Source: Metallyticus violacea (taxonomy: Eukaryota > Arthropoda > Insecta > Mantodea > Metallyticidae). Taken from it: a stretch of 64,000 bases of DNA. Positions 28,401-35,099 of the stretch are shown piece after piece (position 1 is the stretch's first letter; each line of letters opens with the position of its first letter). The stretch spans positions 14,609,001 to 14,673,000 of the forward strand of contig CM060841.1 in NCBI GenBank assembly GCA_030762175.1. Reading direction: 5' to 3'. Below the pieces are notes generated by a model, which saw nothing but the letters and a program-made list of their open reading frames with translations, made no database searches and was not told the origin of the DNA. The translations under genes were made by a program, and so were the position numbers.

Positions 28401-31400
28401 TTTCTCTTGAACCCAAACATGTATGCCCTATGGAAATGGCAGTATTTTCCTTTTAAAAATGCAATATGGAAGAAGCTTTCTATCATCAGCAGTCATTGCT
28501 TACATCATAGTACTCCATAGTTTTTCATTTCCAGGAGTTTTTATTAGAGCGCTTGCAGCACCAACCATTGATTGTTTTATTTGAGGACATATTGAAGAAC
28601 AGTAGCATCTGATCAGCATTGCCAATTTGATATAACAGAAAAAGGTGCTCTTCCCAAAGTCTTGTGACAAAGCAGTGAAATTCAATCAATTTGTTGGTAT
28701 AATCTGATGGAAGTGGCTGGGACAATGATATTCGTCTCCCCAAAAATTAATTCATTATGGTACATAAGCACTCTGCCCAGCCTCTGCTCACTTTAAAATC
28801 CTTCCCTGCAATACCAAGAGTCCATGCACTTTTGTGCGCTTTAAACTGCAAATTTCTTGAGTTACAGCATTGCCATTATCTCCTGCTTCTGTAACTGACT
28901 CCAGTACTTTTTCGTCCACATTTTTATATTCCCCTTTCTTCATACCACACAGGGACTTGGTTTTTTTCTTTCTTTTTTCTTTTTTTTTTCTTTTGGGGAG
29001 ATGTCAATAATTTATCTCATTGATTATACCAATAATGAATTGTACACAGCTGCACTTCATATTTGTAACTCACTGCTCTTACTCCATTTTTCCAGCATAT
29101 TTCAACAAATTTAGCCTGAAGGATGCCATAAAATTTGATGTCTTACTCATTTTCACAACTGCTTGTGTACTTGGCGCTTCCAAATTATCACTAAATTTGG
29201 AAGGCAGGATATTGAACTCAGAAGCTGGAAGGGCATTGAGAAATCCTTGATTGAACTCAGAAGATGGAAGGGCATTGAGAAATCCTTGATTGGGGAAGAG
29301 AAGTCTATGGTCAATGTACATGTGTTGCTCAAGCGAGGGTATAACAGTTAGCAGAAATGCTGTATTTCCTCCCTGATTATTTGAAAGATTTTATGCAAGT
29401 ATTTTTTCCTCCCAATAATTGTGCAATTTTAGGGGGTTATTATAAGTGATGGGGTATTTATAGGTAAGTAAATACGGTATCTTTAAAAAGTTTAAATATG
29501 CTTTCTGCATAACCTTTGTCATTTAATGTTTGGTCCAAAATCCAAGTATGCATGAAGTAATAAGCTCTAATAATGCAGAGCTTGTTTAAAAACATAAATT
29601 GAAATTAGCTTCACATTTATTTAAAAATTAAAACTCTACAAGAAATAATGAAAATACTAATTATCTTTAGTTATAAAAGTAATGGAATATCATATCCTTA
29701 GATTGTACGTTAATGATGTGCTGTTAGACAAGATTATCTTACCATACTTTTACATGTTATTTATGTTTTTATGTATCTGTGAATTATTTATTTAAACGCT
29801 TTATTTCAGCATTTTATCCTAGAGAGATTTATGTTGAAAGCTGAAGAAGAAGAGTTAGAGCCACAAATAAGAAATGTGTTGTTAAAGTTGTGTTCACTCT
29901 ATGGAGCATGGAGCTTGGAGAAACATCTTGTGACACTTTATCAAGGTAATTAGTTATGATTTAAATATGTCTAACATGATTTTTAACTCAAGATATAGTC
30001 ACCTCTATTTTTTAATTACTTAAGTATATTAAACAGGAAAAATCCTTGATGTTGCTATTTGTTATTGCTGCATACTCCTAGGAACACAATAAAAATTCAG
30101 TACTTCTTTAAAAATAGAAATATTAAACATTCTGATTTGTTCACAATTATTTTGACTGTCTATATTTATAATAAAAAGCTGCCAAAACATTAATATATAG
30201 AAGAGATAGTTCATTAAGAAATGGATAGTGTTTTACGGTACATTGCCTGTTTTTCTTAACTTGAAATGTAATTTAGAATTTATAAAGTGAAGCAAATCAT
30301 ATGATAATTTATATGATTGGCTTGAACCTAAACACTCTTTTTGTCTTAATTATTTGTTTATACATAGTATATGTTTCACATATCATTGTCTGCACCTTCA
30401 ACCAACTGTAACTACTGGAAGACTCTTAGTGCTTTCTTAGGGACTATCCTTCTGTTGTGGTGGACCTAAGATGAGCTTGAAAATAGTGCTTTCATCTGCA
30501 GGAATATTGAATTTCATTAACCCATCTTTATGTTTATGCATGTAAATGTTCTCTCATGCTGTTAGCTCTGTTGGTGCCTGTACTGATTTTAATAGCTAGT
30601 GCCTATGTTTCTCTTCATTTTTTGAATATAGATCTTATTACATTCTGTGCAATCTGTTTGATAAATTTCTGAATTTTCTCCTGGTGGAATACTGTCATAA
30701 ATTCTGCCAGAAGATTTTTAGTGCTAAATTTGTTTTTTGGGCCAATCTGATGTTAAAATCCTTTAGAATATTCTGAAATTTGTGTGTAGCTCATGAGTAT
30801 GTGTGAATTTTTTAAAAAATAATATTCCCTTTTTCTGTTTAAATTGTTGTACTTTTTTTAATAAGTTATTGTCCCTTGAATTTCTGCACTTTTTTGTGAA
30901 CCATTTCTTTGTTAAATCCATTTTTTTACAAGTGTTTATGCTACTCTGTTAATTACAGCATGTTTATGTGGTCTTGGGTTGAATTTGGAGACTTTAATGT
31001 AACTGTATCCGTGTATGCTTTTTCTATACATTCGAAATTCCAGGTTGCCTTGATATTTTATTATTTTTATTCTAAGAATGGTAGTATATTATCTACTTCT
31101 GTTTTGTATGCAAATGATATGTTTCATTCTTGGATGTTTAAAAGTTTTATGACATCATTTATGAATTGTTTGTTAACTATAACAAACATCATCAACATAT
31201 GAGGTGGTACCCACAAATTCTGAACTGGTGTTGCCATCTCAACAGTAGTTGCAGTAGAGTTTTGTACCGCTAGGTGGCAACACTAGCACATCTGATGAGT
31301 GAGTATTTAAAGTTTCATGCAGCTGGGTAGATGTGTCGAGATTCTATAGTACTTTTCATGACACTCTTGTGTGTAGTGTGTAGAGATTTTTGATGGATCC

Positions 31401-33905
31401 AAGATTAGAATAGAGAGTGTGCATCAAATTCTGTGCAAATCTTGGGGAAAATGCTACGGAGACCCTTGCAATGATTCAACAAGTATTTGGGGACAAAGCA
31501 TGAGCTGTACATGCGTGTTTGAGTGGCATGCTTGGTTCAGGGCCGGCCATACAGCTATTGAAGATGATTCTCACACCGGTAGACCCGAGCTGCACAACAC
31601 CTGACATTGTTGCCAAAGTTCAACACCTGGTTCGTGAGGATCGACGTCGAACCATTGAAGAACTTGCTCATGAAGTGGGAACAGGTTATGGGACATGCCA
31701 ACAAATTTTAACTGATGAATTGGGTATACGTCGTGTCGCTGCAAAATTTATGCCAAGGATCCTTACTGCTGATCAAAAGGTGCAGCATGTTGAATTTTGC
31801 ACGGAGCTTCATCAGGCCATATCTGATGACCCAACCTTCTAGTCCAGGGTCATCACCAGCAACGAGAGCTGGTTGTACGCTTATGACCCTGAGACGAAAC
31901 AACAATCCTCTCAGTGGAATTGCCCGAAATCACCAAAACCAAAAAAAGCAAGACAAGTGAAGAACAAAGTCAAGAGCATGCTCCTCATTTTCTTTGATAC
32001 CAAGGGGATTGTGCACAAAGAATCCATCCCACCAAATCAAACTGTGTATTCCACGTACTACTTTAATGTTTTGCAACAACTCTGTGAAAATGTCTGGAGA
32101 TGACACCCCAAACTTTGGTGACAAGGGAGCTTGCTTGCTGTTGCATTATGAAAATGTGCCCTGTCACAATTCCTTGTTCACCAGGAGCTTTTTGACAAAA
32201 AAAACATGACGGTTGTCCCCCACCCACCGTACTCGCCTGATTTGGCACCCTGCGACTTCGCTCTATTCTGCAAACTGAAATTCAAGTTGAAAGGATGTCG
32301 GTTCGACACAATTGAGAGGATTCAAGAAGAAACCCTGTCTGTGCTAAACACCCTCAAAGAACATGACTTCCAAGATGCACTTCGAAAATGGTAGAACAGC
32401 TGAGACCAGTGTGTACGTGTGGAAGGGAACTACTTCAAGGGTAACGACAGTCATTAGTCTCAAAGTAAGTTTTTGTTCAGATGGCAGCACCAGTCCTGAA
32501 TGTTCTGGATACCAGAAATACTATCTGTTCTTAAATGTCTTAAATGTTCTTATGTACTATCTGTTTTTTTAATTTAACACCGAATTTCTCCATTTATAAT
32601 TCCTTTACAGTCAAACAAGATATGAATAGCATTCTTAGTATTCCAAGTGAAAGATCAGAATTTAATTCATACTGTTCATTATTTGGCTATTTTTTCTTTT
32701 ATATTGATTAGTAAACAAAATCACTGAATGCTTCTGAATTTTTAATATCCTTTTTATATAAGTGCAATTAAATAAAGAAAATCAGTAGATCAAAAGTTTT
32801 TTAATCATATAACAAAAGTATAGATCTGAAAAATGATAAATGGCATAAAAATTAGAAAAGGACTATGCAAATTGTGGAGAATATAGTGACAAAATGAAAT
32901 AATAAGGAAAAGAGGAAACTATAGATTAAAATAAAAATTTGTCTGCAGAATTATAGCCTGAGAAAGAAGGGATTTGACACATAAGGCAATTTAAATTGTT
33001 AATTTTTCCTTTTTACTAAAGAGGTCCAAAGCTGTGGTTATAATGTTATTGGCCATGTAGTGGTTATACAGATAATGGAATTGCTGGTGCTTTTTCCTCA
33101 TTGCATTTCCTAGAATAGCGACTTCCAATTGCTAGAATGTATTATTTTTATGCATGAATTCATTGTATTGTGATATATTATATTTGAATGGAGAAGTGCA
33201 TGGTCATATATATAATTTCTTATTGTTTTTATAAAACTTCTTATACATGAGTTTATGACTCCAGAGTTTGATATTAAAAAATTGAATGAATAATTCAAAC
33301 GTGTTACATTTGAATTATGTGGTATTTAAGGATACTGAGAATATTAATGGAAGTTAGTGAAAGTTGTGTGCGTGTGTATTTTTTTTTTTTTAAGAAAGAT
33401 ATTAGCCATCACTCATCTGATCTACTTAATTATATTAATAAATATGATTTACAGGTATATTGGGCAAAATTTATTAGATGAATTTAAAGAATGAACTGCT
33501 TTTGTTGAGTTCATTGTGGTATTTTTAAAATGTTGTTTTTGATAATGCTCTAAAATGCATTTTTATGCTTTATTATCTTCAATAATTTCCCAAAATTAGT
33601 TTTGCAATTAAGTGAAAATGATATATTTAGCATTCATTATTTCAGGAGGCTATGCAGTGGGTGCTGAGCCAGCAAAATTTCTAAGGGATGGAATTCTGCA
33701 GCTACTTTCAGACCTGAAGCCTGATGTGATATCTCTAGTTGACAGTATTGCACCTCCTGATTTTATTCTTAACTCGGTTCTTGGAAAATCAAATGGAAGA
33801 GTGTATCAGAACTTAGAGGCCCAGCTCTATCAAGCACCAAACACCTTTGGAAGGCCCAAATGGTGGCAAGATGTAGTTTACTGGCGTGCACAATCAAAAC
33901 TTTAA
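862..33905 (+). CDS. ACOX3: peroxisomal acyl-CoA oxidase 3-like (ACOX3), 5'-partial, 11 exons
   Basis: FAD flavoprotein that oxidises acyl-CoA to trans-2-enoyl-CoA, passing electrons to O2 to give H2O2: the first step of peroxisomal beta-oxidation. The ACOX3 type prefers branched or long-chain substrates in vertebrates. Joined exons give about 600 residues, roughly 100 short of the ~700 usual for ACOX3, so the N-terminal helical domain is partly missing to the left. Visible in order: [16 protein letters not shown] (flavin/substrate region), [54 protein letters not shown] with the presumed catalytic Glu (GAA at 21357-21359), [16 protein letters not shown] and a terminal SKL (PTS1 peroxisome import signal) directly before the stop at 33903-33905. 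Splice phases agree across every junction. Most introns carry transposons. Orthology to ACOX3 rather than ACOX1 rests on remembered motif similarity and the SKL ending. Confidence 0.9.
1382..1420. repeat. (TA)n microsatellite
   Basis: An uninterrupted alternating TA run in the second visible ACOX3 intron, followed by a T-run. Confidence 0.9.
1646..1793 (+). CDS. ACOX3: ACOX3 exon b
   Basis: Begins [19 protein letters not shown] and ends WVGSLG. It holds the conserved FALTE-HGTN segment that contacts flavin and substrate in acyl-CoA oxidases. Acceptor TTCCCCAG at 1645, donor GTAAGT at 1794, leaving phase 1. Confidence 0.92.
1960..2155 (-). repeat. tRNA-derived SINE, family 3
   Basis: On the minus strand a tRNA-like head is visible: a box-A-like TGGCCAAGTGGTTAGACTGC and, about 30 nt later, a box-B-like GGTTTGATCCC, followed by a non-tRNA body. 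It resembles a Ser/Leu-type tRNA head but cannot fold as a full tRNA. The 3' boundary is approximate. Confidence 0.6.
2165..3025. other. intron DNA, nothing recognised
   Basis: ACOX3 intron between a SINE and a Tc1/mariner remnant. No coding similarity or clear repeat boundary is seen; the open frames here look accidental. Confidence 0.4.
3026..3433 (-). mobile_element. Tc1/mariner-type transposase remnant (C-terminal half)
   Basis: The minus strand encodes [14 protein letters not shown] and later [20 protein letters not shown] followed by WGKLKNVMY. This is the second and third catalytic-motif region (QQD-ATAHT ... PRSPDLTPCDF-LWG) of a Tc1/mariner-superfamily transposase common in arthropods. 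The third Asp is replaced (SPNL), and the N-terminal half and inverted repeats are not visible. A fossil copy. Confidence 0.7.
4440..5790 (+). repeat. degenerate tandem repeat, ~340-bp monomer
   Basis: Recurring phrases define diverged units. AAAGCAGATCTTAAATTTCT (4446), AAAGAAGATTTTAATTTTCT (4792) and AAAGCAAATTTTAATTTCCT (5474) recur at about 345 bp or twice that. A second phrase (tttttg-rich, AGGGGNAGTG, GAATTTTTAGGGC) recurs near 4633, 4973, 5333 and 5650. About four units are present; the one near 5040-5285 is interrupted by unrelated sequence. Either an old satellite fragment or the subrepeats of a larger element. Confidence 0.55.
6109..6399 (+). CDS. ACOX3: ACOX3 exon c
   Basis: Completes the Gly codon, then [18 protein letters not shown] through [20 protein letters not shown] and [10 protein letters not shown] to KKRMG. 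This matches the beta-domain part of ACOX3. Acceptor TTTCAG at 6108, donor GTAAG at 6400. The following intron is only 91 bp, far shorter than the others. Confidence 0.92.
6491..6654 (+). CDS. ACOX3: ACOX3 exon d
   Basis: Encodes [20 protein letters not shown] through [14 protein letters not shown] to VLEYQLQ. The SxGRVSI and RxQFGP motifs are acyl-CoA oxidase hallmarks. Acceptor TTTTTAG at 6490, donor GTAAAA at 6655, phase 0 at the end. Confidence 0.92.
6888..7075 (-). repeat. tRNA-derived SINE, family 4
   Basis: Minus-strand box-A-like GAAGCTCAGGTAGAAGATG and box B GGTTCAAGTCCC in the right order, followed by a body ending near AAATTTTGGAC. Sits in the ACOX3 intron after exon d. Boundaries are approximate. 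Confidence 0.5.
7100..8088. other. intron DNA, nothing recognised
   Basis: AT-rich intron sequence of ACOX3. No exon with family similarity and no bounded repeat is seen. Confidence 0.4.
8091..8863 (-). mobile_element. non-autonomous Tc1/mariner-like element with long TIRs
   Basis: About 88-bp imperfect terminal inverted repeats begin CAGGATATAACAAAAAAAT at the left and are matched by the reverse complement ending at ATCCTG 8863, with TA on both sides. The interior minus strand still reads [20 protein letters not shown] and then ANEGHFEHC, the C-terminal tail typical of arthropod Tc1/mariner transposases. The catalytic domain is missing, so this is a deletion derivative. It lies in the ACOX3 intron between exons d and e. 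Confidence 0.72.
9178..9300 (+). CDS. ACOX3: ACOX3 exon e
   Basis: Begins [20 protein letters not shown] and ends GENTDDV, matching the helix after the QFGP motif. Acceptor ATTTCAG at 9177, donor GTGAGT at 9301. It is 123 nt, phase 0 at both ends. Confidence 0.9.
9623..9743 (+). CDS. ACOX3: ACOX3 exon f
   Basis: Encodes [20 protein letters not shown] through [24 protein letters not shown] matches the family's CREACGGHGY motif. Acceptor TTTTACAG at 9622, donor GTAAGC at 9744, phase 1. Confidence 0.92.
9959..10240 (+). repeat. tRNA-derived SINE, family 2, copy 1
   Basis: The head has box A TGGCCAAGGTCGTTAAGTCG and box B GGTTCGAAT. The body contains GACTGAGGTTTTTTCCAGG and the element ends in an (ATTC)n tail. 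ATTCCAAAA flanks both sides and is a possible target duplication. A second copy at 38077 matches almost throughout. Confidence 0.8.
10375..10408 (+). ncRNA. degenerate hammerhead-ribozyme-like core
   Basis: CTGAAGA (10375-10381), then a 6-bp stem II GGGAAC/GTTCCC (10383-10388 with 10393-10398), then AAGAT where GAAAC is expected, then ATATGTC. The conserved G12 and A14 equivalents are substituted, so activity is unlikely. Same subfamily as 49,314 by stem II. Confidence 0.45.
10660..11460 (-). mobile_element. pogo/Tigger-like element, copy 1 (3'-truncated)
   Basis: Begins with ATATTTACTCACCCATAAAA, resembling the terminal repeat of the element at 27457. It then tracks that copy closely, for example CAAAAAGTGATGTTAATACA and CACAACCAACTGGTCACATG. 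The minus-strand remnants correspond to the C-terminal end of a CENP-B/pogo transposase. It breaks off near 11460, so the transposase core is absent. Confidence 0.65.
11470..12855. other. intron DNA, nothing recognised
   Basis: AT-rich part of the large ACOX3 intron. A 122-codon minus-strand frame at 11864-12232 has no recognisable motif and is probably accidental. Confidence 0.4.
14041..14198. repeat. inverted repeat inside LINE copy 1
   Basis: Arms of about 45 bp (14041-14088 and 14150-14198, TAGATCTTCCTTTAGTAAAT and its complement) enclose LINE sequence in plus orientation. This matches the plus-strand LINE at 60115-60215 rather than the surrounding minus-strand LINE. Confidence 0.7.
15036..15155. 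repeat. palindromic repeat with hammerhead 3' remnant
   Basis: Arms of about 45 bp (AAATCTGTCGTCTAACACTC... and its complement) surround TTGAAACCGGTTCC. This is the GAAAC plus palindromic stem III of the 49-kb hammerhead subfamily, but CUGANGA and stem II are missing. Located within LINE copy 1. Confidence 0.6.
18087..18260 (+). ncRNA. hairpin repeat with hammerhead-like core (ACATGT subfamily)
   Basis: A foldback repeat beginning ATAACAAATTAAGGAAATCA, with complementary right end ATTTGAGTGATTTCCTC. Core: CTGAAAA (18152-18158; G8 equivalent changed), stem II AGGC/GCCT, GAAA (18176-18179), stem III A-CATG-T and C17 at 18185. Related copies at 34463 and 63160. Confidence 0.5.
18480..20470. other. 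intron DNA with short simple repeats
   Basis: Contains a short ATG/ATT trinucleotide run near 18508-18540 and T-rich stretches near 19027. No gene or bounded transposon is recognised. Confidence 0.4.
20486..20562 (-). ncRNA. palindromic repeat with hammerhead-like core (TGTC subfamily)
   Basis: Arms CCTGCAGATGTTAAAACA and a near-complement at 20540-20560. On the minus strand CTGACGA (20541-20535) precedes a strong stem II (GTCCG paired with CGGGC, loop near GGAGA), then AAAA where GAAA is expected, then TGTCAGG. The G12-equivalent change predicts loss of activity. Confidence 0.45.
20920..21085 (-). ncRNA. palindromic repeat with degenerate hammerhead core
   Basis: Long imperfect inverted repeat (ATTAGCTAGTGAGTTGATC ... 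CACCTCACTAGCTAAAT). Minus-strand centre: CTTATAA in place of CTGATGA, a GGGC/GCC-type stem II, then GAAACATGTTC with a palindromic stem III. Same family as 51,225 and 52,430. Confidence 0.5.
21307..21531 (+). CDS. ACOX3: ACOX3 exon g (catalytic)
   Basis: Follows an 11.6-kb intron. Encodes [20 protein letters not shown], then [12 protein letters not shown] and on to [10 protein letters not shown]. The Glu of TYEGEN (21357-21359) corresponds to the catalytic base of acyl-CoA oxidases. Acceptor TGTTTAG at 21306, donor GTAAGT at 21532, ending with one base of a codon (phase 1). Confidence 0.93.
21852..22761 (-). mobile_element. mariner-like element with TIRs, degenerate transposase
   Basis: About 40-bp inverted ends (GATGCATTCAAGTTTTAACA at left; complement ending GAATGCACCTCA at right) flanked by TA. 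The minus strand reads [15 protein letters not shown], the first catalytic-Asp region of mariner (MDETW), with the following Glu changed to Lys. Many stops. A short direct duplication (tcaacatcagccttgt) occurs at about 22158-22195. Lies in the ACOX3 intron after exon g. Confidence 0.75.
23415..23447 (+). CDS. ACOX3: ACOX3 candidate 33-nt micro-exon
   Basis: A segment bounded by ATAAACAG at 23414 and GTAATT at 23448. It keeps frame with both neighbours and adds eleven residues ([11 protein letters not shown]). It is symmetric (phase 1/1), so inclusion or skipping both keep the frame. Without it the spacing to AYKWL matches vertebrate ACOX3 better, so it may be alternative or a false exon. Confidence 0.45.
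23660..23922 (-). repeat. tRNA-derived SINE, family 1
   Basis: Minus-strand copy of the family also found at 39297, 55898 and 58262: head GGTCCTGGTGGTCTAGTGGT, box B GGTTTCAAACC, body with GCCTCTTCTTTCAAGCTGAG on the plus strand. Diverged from the others. Confidence 0.72.
24160..24245 (-). repeat. tRNA-like SINE head
   Basis: The minus strand contains GTTGACAGCACACCTG (box-A-like) and GGTTCGATTCCTGG (box B) about 35 nt apart. Too degenerate for a functional tRNA; probably a SINE fragment. Confidence 0.45.
24250..24940. other. intron DNA, nothing recognised
   Basis: AT-rich ACOX3 intron; no gene or bounded element seen. Confidence 0.4.
24945..25090 (+). ncRNA. palindromic PLE-tail repeat with hammerhead remnant
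   Basis: Arms ACACTAAACTCCACTTACAT and the complement GTGGAGTTTAGTGT enclose AAGACGCGTTTCGGTGAGCA, then CTGAAGA (25007-25013), a weakened stem II and GAAATGTC. Read on the minus strand, the left arm contains GAAACGCGTC, an intact GAAA plus palindromic CGCG stem III. The same flank (ACACTAAACTCC) borders the PLE endonuclease copies at 58.7-59.4 kb. Confidence 0.6.
25100..26380. other. intron DNA, nothing recognised
   Basis: ACOX3 intron. No coding similarity or bounded repeat seen. Confidence 0.4.
26394..26548 (+). CDS. ACOX3: ACOX3 exon h
   Basis: Encodes [20 protein letters not shown] through [18 protein letters not shown], matching the AYKWLVC...LALAFVEL segment of ACOX3. Acceptor TTTAAG at 26393, donor GTAAAT at 26549, phase 0 at the end. 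Confidence 0.9.
26720..27165 (+). mobile_element. LINE 3' remnant
   Basis: Plus-strand reading with frameshifts gives [20 protein letters not shown], then [20 protein letters not shown]. This resembles the post-RT C-terminal region (AEMKFLRRV...YRQKWKEHL) of an arthropod LINE. A short direct repeat (AGAAGATCTAGAAAGA...) occurs at 26966 and 27074. Confidence 0.55.
27457..29480 (-). mobile_element. pogo/Tigger-like DNA transposon, copy 2
   Basis: Ends carry similar inverted repeats (TACCTATTTACTTGCCTGTA at left; complement TATAGGTAAGTAAATACGGTA at right). The minus strand at 27966-28313 encodes [14 protein letters not shown], then [20 protein letters not shown] and [13 protein letters not shown], the C-terminal half of the DDE domain of pogo/Tigger (CENP-B-like) transposases. 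Frameshifted upstream. A 38-bp tandem duplication sits at 29214-29290. About 2 kb; copy 1 is at 10660. Confidence 0.8.
29214..29290 (+). repeat. 38-bp direct tandem duplication
   Basis: Two adjacent near-identical units, each GAACTCAGAAGNTGGAAGGG followed by CATTGAGAAATCCTTGATT, inside the pogo-like element. Confidence 0.85.
29810..29945 (+). CDS. ACOX3: ACOX3 exon i
   Basis: Encodes [20 protein letters not shown] through [19 protein letters not shown]. Acceptor ATTTCAG at 29809, donor GTAATT at 29946, phase 1. It is part of the C-terminal helical domain. Confidence 0.9.
30380..31197 (-). mobile_element. Penelope-like element RT fragment, degenerate
   Basis: The minus strand begins YVDDVCYS, the RT catalytic motif, and continues with [20 protein letters not shown] then [13 protein letters not shown] and further downstream pieces. 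These match the conserved order in Penelope-like reverse transcriptases (YVDD...LEF-I-RKPTHTD-YI...HKRAVI). Multiple frameshifts and stops. It ends exactly at the YVDD Tyr codon, where the mariner element at 31198 begins; no RT is recognisable beyond that mariner. Confidence 0.7.
31198..32520 (+). mobile_element. mariner element, near full length, inactivated
   Basis: TA-flanked, about 1.32 kb. Imperfect inverted ends: TGGTACCCACAAATTC... (31205) and its near-complement ending at 32514. The plus strand encodes most of a mariner transposase in several frames: [85 protein letters not shown]. The DDE/D residues are N (GAC to AAC at 31861-31863), D (FFD) and D (SPDLAPCD). There is a stop at 31840-31842 and frameshifts. 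Inserted in a PLE RT fragment within the last ACOX3 intron. Confidence 0.88.
32590..33640. other. intron DNA, nothing recognised
   Basis: Rest of the last ACOX3 intron, with a T-run near 33380. No repeat with clear ends. Confidence 0.4.
33646..33905 (+). CDS. ACOX3: ACOX3 terminal exon with PTS1
   Basis: Encodes [20 protein letters not shown] through [15 protein letters not shown] and [10 protein letters not shown] to the C-terminal SKL and TAA stop. SKL is the canonical type-1 peroxisomal targeting tripeptide and VD-IAPPDF is a family motif. Acceptor ATTTCAG at 33645. Confidence 0.95.
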
Positions 33906-34034
33906 AAAATTGTATCACTTAGGGTGTGGATAAAGTATTACCTTTTAATATGATAAATATTTTTATAACTTTCTTGACTATTTCTGTGGTAATGCTTCAG
34001 TTCTTATGGTACAGTGTTTAACACTATAACATAT

Positions 34035-34825
34035 AGGGTTATTCAAAATGCATAGTACAACTAGAGATAGTAATATAAATTTTGTTTTATTGTATAAAAG
34101 ATTTTCTCCTCTCACTCAGCAGACATCTGATGATAATATGTCTCTTCCCACATATATCCAAGTGTGTAAGCGGTGATGTTTAGAAAGGCAACTCTGATGT
34201 GCAGATGCAGATTTGGGATGGTGCAAATAGAGGGGGCAACAATGACACAAGGATGTTCACTACATTTTCCTTTACATAAGCACTTCATATCCATAAATTG
34301 TGCTTAATATCTGCAAATGGACATTTTCCAAATTTTACCCAGAAATAGCACTTGACATAATAATGGACTATTTGATTCTCCTTACCACTTTGCTAACAAA
34401 GACATCTGACTGTCAAACTATAACTGCTGGTCGATAGGCAGCACAGAACAAAATGTTGAGATATAACAAATTATTTATGAGGAAATCACTCAAATTTCAC
34501 TAGTTTTGTTCCACTTACTTAGACATGTTTCAAAGGCAAATTTCCTTCATTGTCAGCACAGTTTCACATTGGATGAAATCCCAATGAAGGAAATTTGCCT
34601 TTGAAACATGTCTAAGTAAGTGGAACAAAACTAGTGAAATTTGAGGGATTTTCTCATAAATAATTTGTTATATGATACTATATTTCACTATGAAAATCCC
34701 AAACTATTCAAATCTATATTAAAATGTTGAGAGTTTCTGTCTCCATTAATACAGTGATAATTTTATGCTTAATGTATTATATACCTGAATTCACAAAATA
34801 CCAGCTAACATTTTGAATAACCCTG
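34035..34825. mobile_element. MITE-like element with AGGGTTATTCAAAATG ends, hosting a nested hairpin
   Basis: Left end AGGGTTATTCAAAATG (34035) and its exact complement CATTTTGAATAACCCT ending at 34824 form the inverted ends, with TA-rich flanks. No transposase frame is seen. A hairpin repeat with hammerhead-like sequence (34463-34700) is inserted inside. Immediately downstream of the ACOX3 stop, so it may lie in the 3' UTR. Confidence 0.65.
34463..34700. ncRNA. head-to-head hairpin with hammerhead-like arms on both strands
   Basis: Near-perfect inverted arms: GACATGTTTCAAAGGCAAAT (34522-34541) and its complement at 34592-34611. Each arm, read outward, contains GGAAATTTGCC-type stem II, then GAAACATGTC. 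The minus-strand arm has CTGACAA (G8 equivalent changed); the plus-strand arm lacks CTGANGA. Same family as 18087 and 63160. Confidence 0.55.
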
Positions 34826-35099
34826 TATATCTAATCTTAAATCTCTGCAATGAAATGCAGCATAGGAAACCAGTGACATGTTATAGAAATCATTACCTGC
34901 ATATTCTGATAATATGAAAGGATCTGGTTGCTACATATTTTTAATAGACTTTTAGCAGTATAAGATTGCAGTCTGTGATATGTGAGAATCTGAACAAGTA
35001 CAGTTCTATGATTATAAATAGTGTGGCTCATAAAAGTGGTATGATCAAGAAGTGTAAAGCAGCTGTATTTGAACAATAAAACCATATCATCTTTTCATT

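Noticed and set aside
31519..32394. An expressed, domesticated mariner gene
   Set aside because: Stops, frameshifts and loss of the first catalytic Asp, with TIRs and TA flanks, indicate a dead transposon rather than a host gene.
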